Shown here: in pieces, positions 36,908 through 46,390 of the stretch
Position numbering within the stretch: the stretch's first letter is position 1
How the letters are laid out: each line of letters begins with the position of its first letter
DNA from: Pseudoflavitalea rhizosphaerae
GTDB lineage: Bacteria > Bacteroidota > Bacteroidia > Chitinophagales > Chitinophagaceae
NCBI RefSeq assembly: GCF_003991355.1
Contig: NZ_RCSU01000005.1
Span: forward strand, 248,001 to 312,000
Direction: 5' to 3'
DNA length: 64,000 nucleotides
Made by a program: the position numbers and the translations under genes
Notes under the pieces: model-generated
Told to the model about the DNA's origin: nothing
What the model saw: only the letters and a program-made list of their open reading frames with translations
Databases searched by the model: none

Positions 36908-37735
36908 ATGAAAACAATACAGTTCCTACTACTAATTGCCTGTTTTATCATGAACTTTGCTTATGCACAGGCTCCTCCTGATTTCAAGCTCTTACCTGTA
37001 AAATCTATTCATCTTGAGATTGGAACTGCAACAACCAGTCTTATCAGCTTTCCTGTAAACATTGGGGAGGGAAGATGTGGAATACCTGAGTTGGAAGCGG
37101 CAAAAATGCCCGGGTATGAAAATGTATTAGCCGTTAGAGCATCTCAAGCCTTTAGTGATACAACGAGCCTCCAAGTAATTACTATAGATGGTGACATTTA
37201 TGACTTCTGTATAACATTTGCGCCGAAACCGGAGGCAACAAAGTTTGTTGTAAAGAATATGCCGAGATATGGGTTTCCTGAAGCTTTAACCTCAAATATT
37301 TCTAATATAGAGAAAATAAGATGGCATATTGAGCGGATTGAAAGTGAAAGGTCATTTTTGAATAGAAGAAAAGAAAAATTCGATTTGTTATGCGAACTGG
37401 AGGGGATTTATGCAACCGATGATCTGATTTTTCTAAAGTTTAGATTGGCTAACTTCTCGAATTTGTCTTTTCTTCCGTCAAACTTTAGAATGTATGTTTC
37501 AGACAGAAAAAAAACAAAGAGAACCTCAATACAGCAAATAGAAATCACTCCTGTCTATAGCCAGCCATTTTCTTTATTGAAAGGTAACTGTGATCAAAAA
37601 TGGATAGTTGTTATTCCGAAAACGACCATTCCTGATAAAAAGAAATTCTTAGTTGAAATTAATGAAGAGAATGGAGGAAGAAATCTGCAATTAGAAATAC
37701 CAAACCGGTTTCTGTTAAAAGCCAAATTGTTATAG
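36908..37735 (+). CDS. traN: Conjugative transfer protein TraN (VirB9-like)
   Basis: 275 residues. Signal peptide (about 1-20, ending AYAQ), then IHLEIGTATTSLISFPVNI, then an LAVRASQAF and TIDGDIYDFCITF segment, all features of Bacteroidetes TraN. It is an outer-membrane-associated component. It follows traM by 26 bases and is the last clear structural tra gene. Confidence 0.88.
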   Translation: MKTIQFLLLIACFIMNFAYAQAPPDFKLLPVKSIHLEIGTATTSLISFPVNIGEGRCGIPELEAAKMPGYENVLAVRASQAFSDTTSLQVITIDGDIYDFCITFAPKPEATKFVVKNMPRYGFPEALTSNISNIEKIRWHIERIESERSFLNRRKEKFDLLCELEGIYATDDLIFLKFRLANFSNLSFLPSNFRMYVSDRKKTKRTSIQQIEITPVYSQPFSLLKGNCDQKWIVVIPKTTIPDKKKFLVEINEENGGRNLQLEIPNRFLLKAKLL

Positions 37736-37748
37736 TAGAACAGGATTC

Positions 37749-38828
37749 GTGAATAATAATATCAATCATAATAACAGGGTACTTGATGCTTTAACTCTAT
37801 ATATTGAGCAGGATACGCAATACCGGATACTGAACCCAATTATTGCTGCTAACGATCGCCATTCTTTACTTATGAAGATGCAGACTTTGGAAAATATCGC
37901 GCTGCATTTCAGAAAGACTAAACTTGACGGAGAAAAGTTGAGCCTTTCTTTTATTAAGAGTGAGATTAGAAAAATAAAAGTACAGATTACCCCCTCTGTT
38001 TTAAATTACTTATTAAATGGAGGCTTTGCCAGGTTTCTCTCTAATGTGTTTGGACGAACCTTTGAAAATAATAGATGGCATACGAATTATGTCGATAGTT
38101 TTCAAAGAGAGGTTGGAGAAACACAGAATCTACTTCAATTATCTGAAGCTCTAAAGAAAAACGGGTTTCATCAAAATGTAGATTTAAGTTTAAGTAAGTC
38201 CATAAAGCAAGGTCTTCCTTCGTTTTCAATTCGTTACTATGACGTTAAGGCCCCTGAAGTAAATTACATACTCCATTTCAATAAGATTCCTGAAACAAAC
38301 GCTTATCAGTTTAAGAAATTTGAAACTTCCAGTCGAATTTCAAAATTTGACACTTCTTCTGCAAAAAGTCATTGGTACACTTTCAAATTGGATACGAAAG
38401 TTTCTTTTAATGCAAAAGAAGCTGCTTTGTTAACCGCCGGTAAAAGTATATGTAAGGGTGAAGATGATTGGTATTATCTCACACTTAATGGTATACAATC
38501 TTGTAAGTTTGATATAGAGTCAAAATTGCGGGAGCTTCCAATACAGGACTTGTCTCTTATGGCCTTTAATAATATAGTAAATGGGGTAAAAAATGGTTTC
38601 ACAAAGGAATTATCGATTACTGTGGATGGGCATATTGAAAAATTCTATGTGATTGCTTCCCCAATAAATGATGTATTAGTAATTAAGGACAAGCACAATA
38701 ATTTTATTGATAAGCATTGGCTTAATGAGGTGGTAAAAATTGGAAACAAAAATGCTAAAGATTTAATAAAAGTGTCAGAGAGTAAAAAGGAAATAAAAAC
38801 TAACAATACTGCCAAGATAGTGAGGTAG
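37749..38828 (+). CDS. Unknown protein after traN
   Basis: 359 residues from a GTG start 13 bases after traN. No signal peptide or membrane segment. The C-terminal part has two segments of the form LSITVDGHIEKFYVIASP, which look like a small beta domain. Function unknown. It may belong to DNA processing of the element, as it lies between the transfer genes and the primase-like gene. Confidence 0.55.
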   Translation: MNNNINHNNRVLDALTLYIEQDTQYRILNPIIAANDRHSLLMKMQTLENIALHFRKTKLDGEKLSLSFIKSEIRKIKVQITPSVLNYLLNGGFARFLSNVFGRTFENNRWHTNYVDSFQREVGETQNLLQLSEALKKNGFHQNVDLSLSKSIKQGLPSFSIRYYDVKAPEVNYILHFNKIPETNAYQFKKFETSSRISKFDTSSAKSHWYTFKLDTKVSFNAKEAALLTAGKSICKGEDDWYYLTLNGIQSCKFDIESKLRELPIQDLSLMAFNNIVNGVKNGFTKELSITVDGHIEKFYVIASPINDVLVIKDKHNNFIDKHWLNEVVKIGNKNAKDLIKVSESKKEIKTNNTAKIVR

Positions 38829-38853
38829 AACTGAAATTGATTCTGTCAAGATT

Positions 38854-39060
38854 GGGGGCGAAAAGGAAAGCAAATGTAGGGCCTCCAGTTGACACAACAA
38901 AACCTAACACAGCAAAAGGCGCACATGAACGATGTGCGCCTTTTGCTTTTGCCACCCCTTCTCAAAAAAGCCCCTGAACGAGGGCCTTTTTTGCGGCCTT
39001 CATTAAGGTTTTGTTGTGTCAACTGGAGGCCCTTGCGGTTTAGGCTTTCTTTTCGCCCCC
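38854..39060. repeat. Nested inverted repeat with two internal hairpins
   Basis: Outer arms pair imperfectly (38854-38871 with 39045-39060, GGGGGCGAAAAG...). A perfect 27-bp inverted repeat follows (38879-38905 and 39006-39032, containing CAGTTGACACAACAAAACC). Inside are a perfect 16-bp hairpin (38911-38947) and a second hairpin of 12 bp with one mismatch (about 38964-38991), both closed by the same loop GAACG. The second is followed by TTTTTT. It could form a large cruciform. Terminator pair, oriT or origin are possible roles. Confidence 0.85.
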
Positions 39061-39110
39061 ATTATTGGCAGATTCAATTTTGGGAGAATAATCATACAAA
39101 ATATAAAAAA

Positions 39111-39476
39111 ATGTTTATGAACAAAGCAACAAACAGTACTGAAGAGTTTATTACAGTAATTCCTTACTCTGATTCTACGAGTTTGCCAGAGCAAAGAATT
39201 AGAATTCACAAGCTGTGTTTTTGGCATGAGAATCAGTATGCACATGCGGTAAATAATTCTAACATTCACGCGTTTCTGAAAAAAGCAAAACTATTTGGAG
39301 CAACTATTTTTCCTGATCAACCAAATTCTGGTTGTTTCGTCTGGGAAAGTGAACTGCGAACAGAATCAGGTGAGTTGCCTGTGTTTCAAATAATCTATAA
39401 CGAAGAAATAGTTTACTCTATGAATGAGGCAAGATCAAAATGCATAATTGAAGCAAGTAATTACCGAATAAAATAG
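39111..39476 (+). CDS. Unknown small protein
   Basis: 121 residues from the ATG at 39111. The frame is open further up to 38889, but that part is inverted-repeat sequence and is rejected. Segments FLKKAKLFGATIFPDQ and SGCFVWESELRTESGEL give no known family. It is followed after 5 bases by another small gene. Confidence 0.5.
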   Translation: MFMNKATNSTEEFITVIPYSDSTSLPEQRIRIHKLCFWHENQYAHAVNNSNIHAFLKKAKLFGATIFPDQPNSGCFVWESELRTESGELPVFQIIYNEEIVYSMNEARSKCIIEASNYRIK

Positions 39477-39481
39477 CTGGT

Positions 39482-39871
39482 ATGAAAGACATAAATAAGA
39501 TTTTGTTATTGCTAATTCTGTTTCTTGTTGATATAGATGATTTTTTGGATTTCATTGAAATTAAAGCAAATAACATTTTTGAGAGAAGAGAGCTGTTGAA
39601 GCGCGTACTAACTTCTGCAAAATATTTTCAACTCTTAGAAGGGACATACTTTTTACACTCGGGAATTTATTCACACATGCGAAGAAATGTGGATAGAGAT
39701 TTAAAATCTTTTTCAGAGTTTCTGATTACGGAGAAAAACACTCCGTTTCTGATTTATTGTTTAAGAAGATATGCTTATATAAAAAAGCATCCTATTTCAA
39801 GGTATTTCACTAATGAGTTATCAGATTTGTTTAAAAGTGATTGTGATGATGAAACTGCTGCATTACGCTAA
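39482..39871 (+). CDS. Unknown small protein, coupled to the primase-like gene
   Basis: 129 residues. A hydrophobic N-terminal stretch is broken by acidic residues (LVDIDDFLDFIE), so it is probably not a signal peptide. Helical and rich in Arg/Lys later. Its 3' end overlaps the next gene by 26 bases. Confidence 0.5.
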   Translation: MKDINKILLLLILFLVDIDDFLDFIEIKANNIFERRELLKRVLTSAKYFQLLEGTYFLHSGIYSHMRRNVDRDLKSFSEFLITEKNTPFLIYCLRRYAYIKKHPISRYFTNELSDLFKSDCDDETAALR

Positions 39872-40811
39872 AAAATATAAGGATCTGGGCCTGTCAGTTT
39901 TTCCTGTCGATGTTTTTAAACAGAGTATTGGTTCTTGGAAGGAGTTTCAGAGTAGATTAATGACTGATCAGGAAATTATCTCCGCCTTTTCGAAACCGAG
40001 TGTATTTGGCATTGCTATTATCTGCGGGAAAGTATCGGGTGGCTTAGAAGTTCTGGATATTGATTCTAAATATGATCTAACTGGTAAGCTATTTGAAAAA
40101 TTTGTGATTGATTTAGATCAGCAGGCTCCAGCACTAATAGAAAAAGTAATTGTAACATCCACAAGGAATCAAGGCTACCATTTTATTTATCGAACCTACA
40201 ATCCATGCAACTATGAATTATTGGCAAGACGTAACTCTACTAACGCTGAAAAGGCAATAGATCATGGTTGTAAATCGAAACCTCTTATTGAATGTTTGGG
40301 GAATGGTCGATATTCAATTGAATTTCCAACAGAAGGATATGGGTTCTTACAAAATGATATTGGCAGAATTCCATTTATTTCCGATACTGAAAATGAATTG
40401 ATTAAGAAGGTAGCCAGGTCTTTTAATCAGATTTCGGATCTAAAGGTTGTTTACAAAGAACAGAAAAGCTCTCACTTTAATAATTCTCAAAGCCCACTTG
40501 ACGATTTCAATGCTAAAGCTTCTGTTCAGGAGGTAATCGATCTTTTAATCAGGCATAATTGGTCAGTTGTCGCTCAATCCCAGGAAAGAACCTATTTTAA
40601 AAGACCGGGTACGCCAAATCACCCAATTTCTGGCAATCTTCATCATATTACAAGGGTATTTATTGTTTACACTCCACATACAGACTTTCTACCTGGCGAG
40701 CCATATAGTCCTGCGGCCGTATTTGCCTTTTTAGAATGTAACCGGGATTTCAGGATTGCAGCAAAAAAGTTGCTACAAATGGGCTATGGAGTACCATATA
40801 ACATTCGATAG
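39846..40811 (+). CDS. Prim-pol (bifunctional primase-polymerase N-terminal) domain protein
   Basis: 321 residues. The start YAKKYKDLGLSVFPVD, then GGLEVLDIDSKYD (the metal-binding DxD), then VTSTRNQGYHFIYR and SKPLIECLGNGRYS, match the prim-pol fold of archaeo-eukaryotic primases found on plasmids and phages. A small C-terminal domain with RTYFKRPGTPNHPISGNLHH follows. It lacks a helicase part. It probably primes replication or second-strand synthesis of the transferred DNA. Two adjacent ATGs (39846, 39849) could be the start. Confidence 0.75.
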   Translation: MMKLLHYAKKYKDLGLSVFPVDVFKQSIGSWKEFQSRLMTDQEIISAFSKPSVFGIAIICGKVSGGLEVLDIDSKYDLTGKLFEKFVIDLDQQAPALIEKVIVTSTRNQGYHFIYRTYNPCNYELLARRNSTNAEKAIDHGCKSKPLIECLGNGRYSIEFPTEGYGFLQNDIGRIPFISDTENELIKKVARSFNQISDLKVVYKEQKSSHFNNSQSPLDDFNAKASVQEVIDLLIRHNWSVVAQSQERTYFKRPGTPNHPISGNLHHITRVFIVYTPHTDFLPGEPYSPAAVFAFLECNRDFRIAAKKLLQMGYGVPYNIR

Positions 40812-40840
40812 TTGAATCACTGATTTATTTTAATTAAGTT

Positions 40841-41413
40841 ATGAAAAGAAAATTTGAAAATAGCAGTAATAATCTGCTATTCAATGTAGATGCAACACAA
40901 AAGCCACCGTCACAATCCAAACAGGGTAATGATGCTGTGTTTGACATTATGGATGCACTTACAGCCCCTATTTTAACTTTCAGCCCGTCGTGGGCGGATA
41001 CTATTCCTAAACGTTTATTGGAACTAGTTCCACTTGAAAGAATGGCGAGAATCTTGAAAAAGGAAGAATATGCTACAGACGTGGAATGTGTTATCTATAT
41101 CTATACTAGAACACTTGAAGCACCTATGACTTCCGAATGGACAGATATATTCACTCATTTGAGTTGTAAAGTGTGTCAACATTGGTTTAACGAAAATCAT
41201 TGGACAGAAGTAAAAGCTCCGAAGGAACTAAGCAAATGGCTTACTTCAAAGCTTAATGATTTAAGACGCTTCATTTTTACCAAGAGACGCGAAATAGTAA
41301 AGCAAATAATCCTCCAGGAAAAAAAAGACAGAAAGGGTTCAGAAACATTCTCAAACCCCGCAACTAAACCCCAGTCCACAATTCAATCCCCTCAAATTTC
41401 TTTCAACTTTTAG
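40841..41413 (+). CDS. Unknown protein upstream of ParB
   Basis: 190 residues, with disordered ends and a central helical domain (about 55-165) containing PKRLLELVPLERMARILKKE. It has two Cys (CKVCQHWF). Proteins of this shape accompany primase and ParB genes in Bacteroidetes mobile elements. No function is assigned. Confidence 0.5.
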   Translation: MKRKFENSSNNLLFNVDATQKPPSQSKQGNDAVFDIMDALTAPILTFSPSWADTIPKRLLELVPLERMARILKKEEYATDVECVIYIYTRTLEAPMTSEWTDIFTHLSCKVCQHWFNENHWTEVKAPKELSKWLTSKLNDLRRFIFTKRREIVKQIILQEKKDRKGSETFSNPATKPQSTIQSPQISFNF

Positions 41414-41456
41414 GATTCAGCTAATTAGTATTCAAAAATCAATTAAAAATTTAAAC

Positions 41457-43280
41457 ATGGAAACTTTAGTTCAGACTAAGGATGAAATTCTCATGCGTGT
41501 ACCAATCGAAAAAATTGTGCCTGATCCTGATCAACCAAGAAAAACATTCAATAGGGAAAAAGATCAGGAGTTATTTGAAGCAATTAAACAAAAGGGTATC
41601 ATACAATCTCTATTACTACGACCGCATAAGAATGGCTATATGATAGTCTGCGGCGAACGTCGATTCCACAATGCAAAAAAGGCAAATTTGGTAGAGGTTC
41701 CCGCCATTGTTCGGAATTTCACAGATGAGGAAGCCAGAGTTATTCAGCACATGGAAAATATACAAAGAGAAGATGTTAACCCGATGGAGCAAGCGATTAG
41801 CTTAAAAGTTCTAATTGACAAGGGCAAGAAATCTATCGAAGATATTTCTATTGAAACGGGTAAAACAGTCTATTTTATACGACAGAACATCAAGTTAAAT
41901 GATCTTATTCCAAAGTGGCAGCGTATGGTATCATTATCCGCCATTCCCATCAAACAAGCCTTATACATTGCTCGATTACCTATTTCTGCACAACAGGAAT
42001 TATATAATTCCAAAGTAAGTAAAGAGGACGAAAAGTCTGCAAGCCCGCAAATTTATATAAACACTAGCCTGATTGAGAAGTATCAAGGATTTCTTTCAGA
42101 AGCTGCTTTTAATGTTTCCGATACCACGTTATGCTCAAAAGCAGGTGCATGTATTGGATGCCCGTTCAATACAGCGAGTGTGTCCCTTTATCCGGAAGAT
42201 GTAAAAAATCCTCGTTGTACTAATTTGACTTGTTTTAACAATAAGACTTCCTTGCATATTGAAAGGGAAATTAACAATTGCAAGGAAGATCCGTCGATTC
42301 CTTTCATTTATAAAGGGTATGGTGAATTCGAAATGATTGAAAAATTAAAAAGTGAAGGCTGTCAAATCCTAAAAGAAGGCTATGGCGCAGAATGTAAATT
42401 GGTGGAAGTCCCTGAACAACCAAACGAAGAATTATTCTTAGCGAGAGCTAGAAAAAATGGCATGCCCAACACTAGAGCCCAGAAAGAATTCAAGGATAAA
42501 ATTAAATCTTTTAATGACAGGAAGATCGCTTTTGATAAAATGGTTGCCTCCGGAAAATATGTAAAAGCATTCATGGTAGAAGATCATTCAGGGAACAGTG
42601 CTGGTAAGTATGTATATATAGAGCTTACTCCTATAGTAAAGAAGACCAAGAAAGTTAACACGAAGAAAGATGGGGTTACGCCAGTGGAAATTCAAAATGA
42701 AATTAAACGAATTAATGATTGGGATAAACTGAAAAGACAAAAGGATCAGGAGCATATACAAGTAGCTATTTCTAAAGCCTTCATAGGTTATGAGAAAATA
42801 GACTCATTGCCTTTGAAGCCTTTACCATGCGATACAGCCGTAATAAATCATCTGATGTTAGAATTGCTACCCTGGCATAAGCGAGAAAAGATTTTCAAGA
42901 TTTTGAAAACTCCAGATTTGTATAATTCAAAAAGTTTAGAGGCATATTACAATGCTCTTTTAAAACTTACAAAAACGCAAATCACATTTATTCTTCGACA
43001 TATTTTCTTAGAGAAATATAGCACAAACATGCCTAATAATCCATCCGGGTACCTATTTAGGATGATTGCAGAACAAATGAAGTGTTTCCCTATTAACGAA
43101 ATTAAAGCTGCTCAAGCAGAGAAAGCTAAGAAAAGGGAAGCAAACATGAAAGTAAGAATTTCAGTTTTACAGGAGCAAAAGGCGGAATTATTGAAAAAGG
43201 GAAAAGTGAAACCTACAAATAGTAATATGCCGAAAATTAGAAATTCATCAAAAAGGAAAGTGGCAAAGAAAGCGGCGTAA
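41457..43280 (+). CDS. parB: ParB-like partition/regulatory protein
   Basis: 607 residues. The N-terminal ParB domain has IVPDPDQPRKTF and the CTP/DNA-binding GERRFHNAKKAN (about 67-78), then VIQHMENIQREDVNPMEQAI and a helix-turn-helix (KKSIEDISIETGKTVYFIRQ). A Cys cluster follows (CSKAGACIGC, then CTNLTCF), probably a zinc site, as in large ParB proteins of mobile elements. The last 300 residues are helical and Lys-rich. No ParA gene is seen nearby. The MoxR/VWA group follows after a terminator. Confidence 0.85.
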   Translation: METLVQTKDEILMRVPIEKIVPDPDQPRKTFNREKDQELFEAIKQKGIIQSLLLRPHKNGYMIVCGERRFHNAKKANLVEVPAIVRNFTDEEARVIQHMENIQREDVNPMEQAISLKVLIDKGKKSIEDISIETGKTVYFIRQNIKLNDLIPKWQRMVSLSAIPIKQALYIARLPISAQQELYNSKVSKEDEKSASPQIYINTSLIEKYQGFLSEAAFNVSDTTLCSKAGACIGCPFNTASVSLYPEDVKNPRCTNLTCFNNKTSLHIEREINNCKEDPSIPFIYKGYGEFEMIEKLKSEGCQILKEGYGAECKLVEVPEQPNEELFLARARKNGMPNTRAQKEFKDKIKSFNDRKIAFDKMVASGKYVKAFMVEDHSGNSAGKYVYIELTPIVKKTKKVNTKKDGVTPVEIQNEIKRINDWDKLKRQKDQEHIQVAISKAFIGYEKIDSLPLKPLPCDTAVINHLMLELLPWHKREKIFKILKTPDLYNSKSLEAYYNALLKLTKTQITFILRHIFLEKYSTNMPNNPSGYLFRMIAEQMKCFPINEIKAAQAEKAKKREANMKVRISVLQEQKAELLKKGKVKPTNSNMPKIRNSSKRKVAKKAA

Positions 43281-43304
43281 AACCTTTTCTCAAATAGATA
43301 CAGA

Positions 43305-43330
43305 GGCAGGACGAAAGTTCTGCCTTTTTC
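43305..43330 (+). terminator. Terminator after parB
   Basis: Stem GGCAGGAC / GTTCTGCC (one G-U pair) closed by a GAAA loop, then TTTTTC. Confidence 0.75.
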
Positions 43331-43355
43331 AATTTAATCAATAAACAGTTATTGT

Positions 43356-44354
43356 ATGAAACCATCTGAGATACAGGAGTATTTAATTTTCTGTATGGAA
43401 AACCGATTTCCGGCATTAATCACCTCAAAACCGGGCTGCGGAAAATCTGATATAATTATTAATTCTGCACGCCGGCTTGGACAAAACATTATCATTTCGC
43501 ATCCGGTCGTAAGCGACCCAACAGACTATAAAGGGTTACCGTTTCCAACAAAAAAAGGAGTTGCTGACTTCCTCCCGTTTGGTGATTTGCATCAATTAAT
43601 TGTAGCCCAAGAACCTACAGTTTTCTTTTTGGATGATTTAGGACAGGCAGCACCGGCAGTACAAGCAGCTTGTATGCAACTGATATTGACACGACGAATC
43701 AATGGTCATGTCATTAATGACCAGGTTACTTTTATTGCAGCTAGTAATCGAAGACAGGATAAAGCAGGTGTCCGCGGAATATTAGAACCAGTAAAATCAC
43801 GTTTTGTTTCTATCGTTGAGCTGACAGTTGATACCGATGATTGGGTTAAATGGGCCATCCAGCATAATATGCCGACTGAATTGATAGCATTCGCCAGATT
43901 CAAACCTTCCATGCTTGATGAATTTAATCCAACACAAGATCTAGTCAACTATCCATCACCCAGGACCTTTGCCAATGTAGGTAAACAACAATTAGCAGGA
44001 CTTGTTGAAAAATTGGAATTTGAAGTTTTTAAAGGTGCTGCTAGAGAAGCTTTTGCTACAGAGTATCGGACGTTCTTAAAGATTTACCGAGAATTACCTT
44101 CTGTGGATCAAATTATTCTCTCTCCAGGCACTGCTATTATGCCTGACGACCCAGGAGCCCAATATGCAATCTCCGCTGCATTAGCAAGGAAACTATCTGA
44201 TAGCAATATCAAATCCATCATCACATATCTAAAACGCTTACCTGATGAGATAGGTGTTGCTTGCATTAAAGATGGAGTTACACGATCTCCTGAAGTAGCA
44301 CATACCCGCGAGTTCATTGAATGGTCAACAGAGAAATCTGATTTGATGATTTAA
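43356..44354 (+). CDS. MoxR-family AAA+ ATPase
   Basis: 332 residues. Walker A SKPGCGKSD (about 23-31), Walker B TVFFLDDLGQA (about 87-97), sensor segment TFIAASNRRQDKAGVRG, and arginine-finger region LEPVKSRF. MoxR ATPases work as chaperones with VWA proteins to insert cofactors or remodel complexes. The VWA partner gene follows after 10 bases. Confidence 0.88.
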   Translation: MKPSEIQEYLIFCMENRFPALITSKPGCGKSDIIINSARRLGQNIIISHPVVSDPTDYKGLPFPTKKGVADFLPFGDLHQLIVAQEPTVFFLDDLGQAAPAVQAACMQLILTRRINGHVINDQVTFIAASNRRQDKAGVRGILEPVKSRFVSIVELTVDTDDWVKWAIQHNMPTELIAFARFKPSMLDEFNPTQDLVNYPSPRTFANVGKQQLAGLVEKLEFEVFKGAAREAFATEYRTFLKIYRELPSVDQIILSPGTAIMPDDPGAQYAISAALARKLSDSNIKSIITYLKRLPDEIGVACIKDGVTRSPEVAHTREFIEWSTEKSDLMI

Positions 44355-44364
44355 TCATATTATA

Positions 44365-45476
44365 ATGAATTATGTTGAAAAATTAAAAAAAGCAAGAATT
44401 CAATTGATTCTCGATCATCCTTTTTTGCTTCACTTGCTTTGAGACTATCTTATGTTGAAGACAAGGAAGTTCGAACCACAGTCACTAATGGAACTAGCAT
44501 AAGGTACAACCCCTCTTTTATCGAAAATTTACCTATTAAACAGATCGCTACTGTCATTGCCCATGAAGTTTTACATATTTCCTCTTTGCATCATTTAAGG
44601 CGAGCTAACAGAGATAAAGCTATTTGGAATAAAGCTGCGGATTATGCCATTAATCCATTGCTAAAAAAAGCAAAGTTTCAGTTGCCGGATGATGCTTTAT
44701 TGGATGATCGGTTTCAAAATATGAGTGCGGAGCGTATTTACGCAATTTTGAAAAAAGAGGATATTTCTGATGGGTAGGATAGTTCTATACCACAGGATAT
44801 CGGAGGCATGGGAGATGTAGACGACCTGCCTGAAGTAGAAAATAAGCAAGAAGCTGAAGCAAAGATAAAGCAGGCTATAACACAAGCAGCAATGACTGCG
44901 CGTGCTCAGGGAAATCTTCCGGACTTCATTGAACGAATAGTATCTGAAACTATTAAAGCTAAGGTTAGTTGGCGGGAAACACTTCAAAGATTTTTTACGG
45001 AAGTTGTTAAGGATGATTATACCTGGACCAAGCCATCTGCCAGGTACTTACATAGTTGCCTTTATCTTCCTTCACTAGAAGTTCCGCGAGTGGGAGCCAC
45101 AGTACTAATAGTCGATACCTCTGGTAGTATATCGAATGACCGCATTAATGCTTTTGGTGCAGAAATACAGGAAATAACTTCGTCTTTCAAAATTCCCCTT
45201 ACTGTTATCTATGTTGACACAAAAGTTCAAGCTGTTCAGGAATTAGATCCAGACGAACCAATTTGTCTTACTCCCAAAGGGGGAGGCGGAACTGACTTTA
45301 AACCCGGGTTTGAATTTATCGATGACCATAATCTTTATCCCGAAATAGTTGTGTATTTAACTGATGGAGAATGCCTATCGTTCCCCCCGGCTCCCGAATA
45401 TAATATACTCTGGGCTCAATTTGGAGATTTTGACTTCGATCCACCATTCGGAGAAGTTATTCAGGTTACAGATTAA
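44365..45476 (+). pseudogene. Metallopeptidase-VWA protein (DUF2201 type), broken twice
   Basis: The gene starts at ATG 44365 with NYVEKLKKARIQLILDHPF. In the T run 44421-44426 one T is missing, so the frame must shift to reach FFASLALRLSYVEDKEV. The metallopeptidase-like part has the HExxH motif AHEVLHISSLHH. The frame then meets a single TAG at 44775-44777 and continues in the same frame through IGGMGDVDDLPE and a VWA domain with metal site LIVDTSGSIS (about 45109), GGGGTDF and YLTDGEC. Without the two lesions it is one normal protein, partner of the MoxR ATPase. It could be a recent pseudogene, or the T-run shift could be a sequencing error. Confidence 0.85.
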
Positions 45477-45496
45477 TTCATCTAAAACAAAATGTT

Positions 45497-46336
45497 ATGA
45501 AAGATTTATCACAATGTGCAATGTTAGCCAATTTGAACATTAAACAATGGTCAGGCAGGAAAAACGATAAAAAGATCACTCATGAAATTGAAAAGGAGCA
45601 TAATGCTACAAATGCTGGCAATTTTAATAAAATACTTATCAGTGATGATGAATTGAAAGGAATTCAAAAAATAGCATCTGCTGCTAGAAACTATTTTTAT
45701 GAATCTACGTTACCCTGGGGAGATAATGGAGATCGATTACTTCCCTCTCAAAATATCTTTACGTTTCTTCAAGAAATCAGAAAATACAGAGAAGAATTTG
45801 AAGAAGCATGTGCAAATTTCGTGAAGCTATTTCCTGAATTAAAAGAACATGCAAAAAAGCGATTGAACGGAATGTATAGAGAAACTGATTATCCTTCAGT
45901 ACCAGACCTTGCTAAAAAAATCGATCTCAAAGCGGTAACAATGCCAATAGCAGACCTAGAAGATTTTCGCATAAGAGTAAGTTCCCTTGATGAAATAGTG
46001 CTTAAAAAGCAAATTGAAGATAGTATTAATGAGCGTATTTATCAGGCAACACAGGACATATGGGAGAGAATTCAAAAAGTAATCCATCATATGTATGAAA
46101 AACTTTCTGACCAAGAAGGAAAATTCAAAAACTCACTTGTTACAAATATTGAAGATTTGATGGACTTATTACCTCGACTAAACTTTACTAACGATCCTAA
46201 TATCACCGAGATGATCGCTAGTATGAAACCATTGATTGTAGACCCTGACACATTACGAAATGACTATTCAGCTAGAATGAAAACAACTGAAAACGAGAAG
46301 ACAATACTTGATAAAGTAAGTGATTTCTTAGGCTAA
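45497..46336 (+). CDS. DUF3150-like helical protein of the MoxR-VWA group
   Basis: 279 residues, almost entirely helical. Segment YFYESTLPWGDNGDRLLPSQ followed by a long helix fits the DUF3150 family, which is found beside MoxR ATPases and VWA proteins in phages and plasmids. It has no membrane segment. It begins 20 bases after the VWA gene. Confidence 0.6.
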   Translation: MKDLSQCAMLANLNIKQWSGRKNDKKITHEIEKEHNATNAGNFNKILISDDELKGIQKIASAARNYFYESTLPWGDNGDRLLPSQNIFTFLQEIRKYREEFEEACANFVKLFPELKEHAKKRLNGMYRETDYPSVPDLAKKIDLKAVTMPIADLEDFRIRVSSLDEIVLKKQIEDSINERIYQATQDIWERIQKVIHHMYEKLSDQEGKFKNSLVTNIEDLMDLLPRLNFTNDPNITEMIASMKPLIVDPDTLRNDYSARMKTTENEKTILDKVSDFLG

Positions 46337-46390
46337 ATACATAAAGGATAGCCGCCTTCTATACTCTCAGTTATCATAAAAACTAATAAA

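Noticed and set aside
38879-39032. Integron attC site in the nested inverted repeat
   Set aside because: ACCTAAC fits one core motif, but the matching GTTRRRY core is missing on the other arm and no integrase or cassette array is present.
38889-39110. N-terminal extension of the small protein at 39111
   Set aside because: It is translation of the inverted-repeat hairpins, not protein-like.
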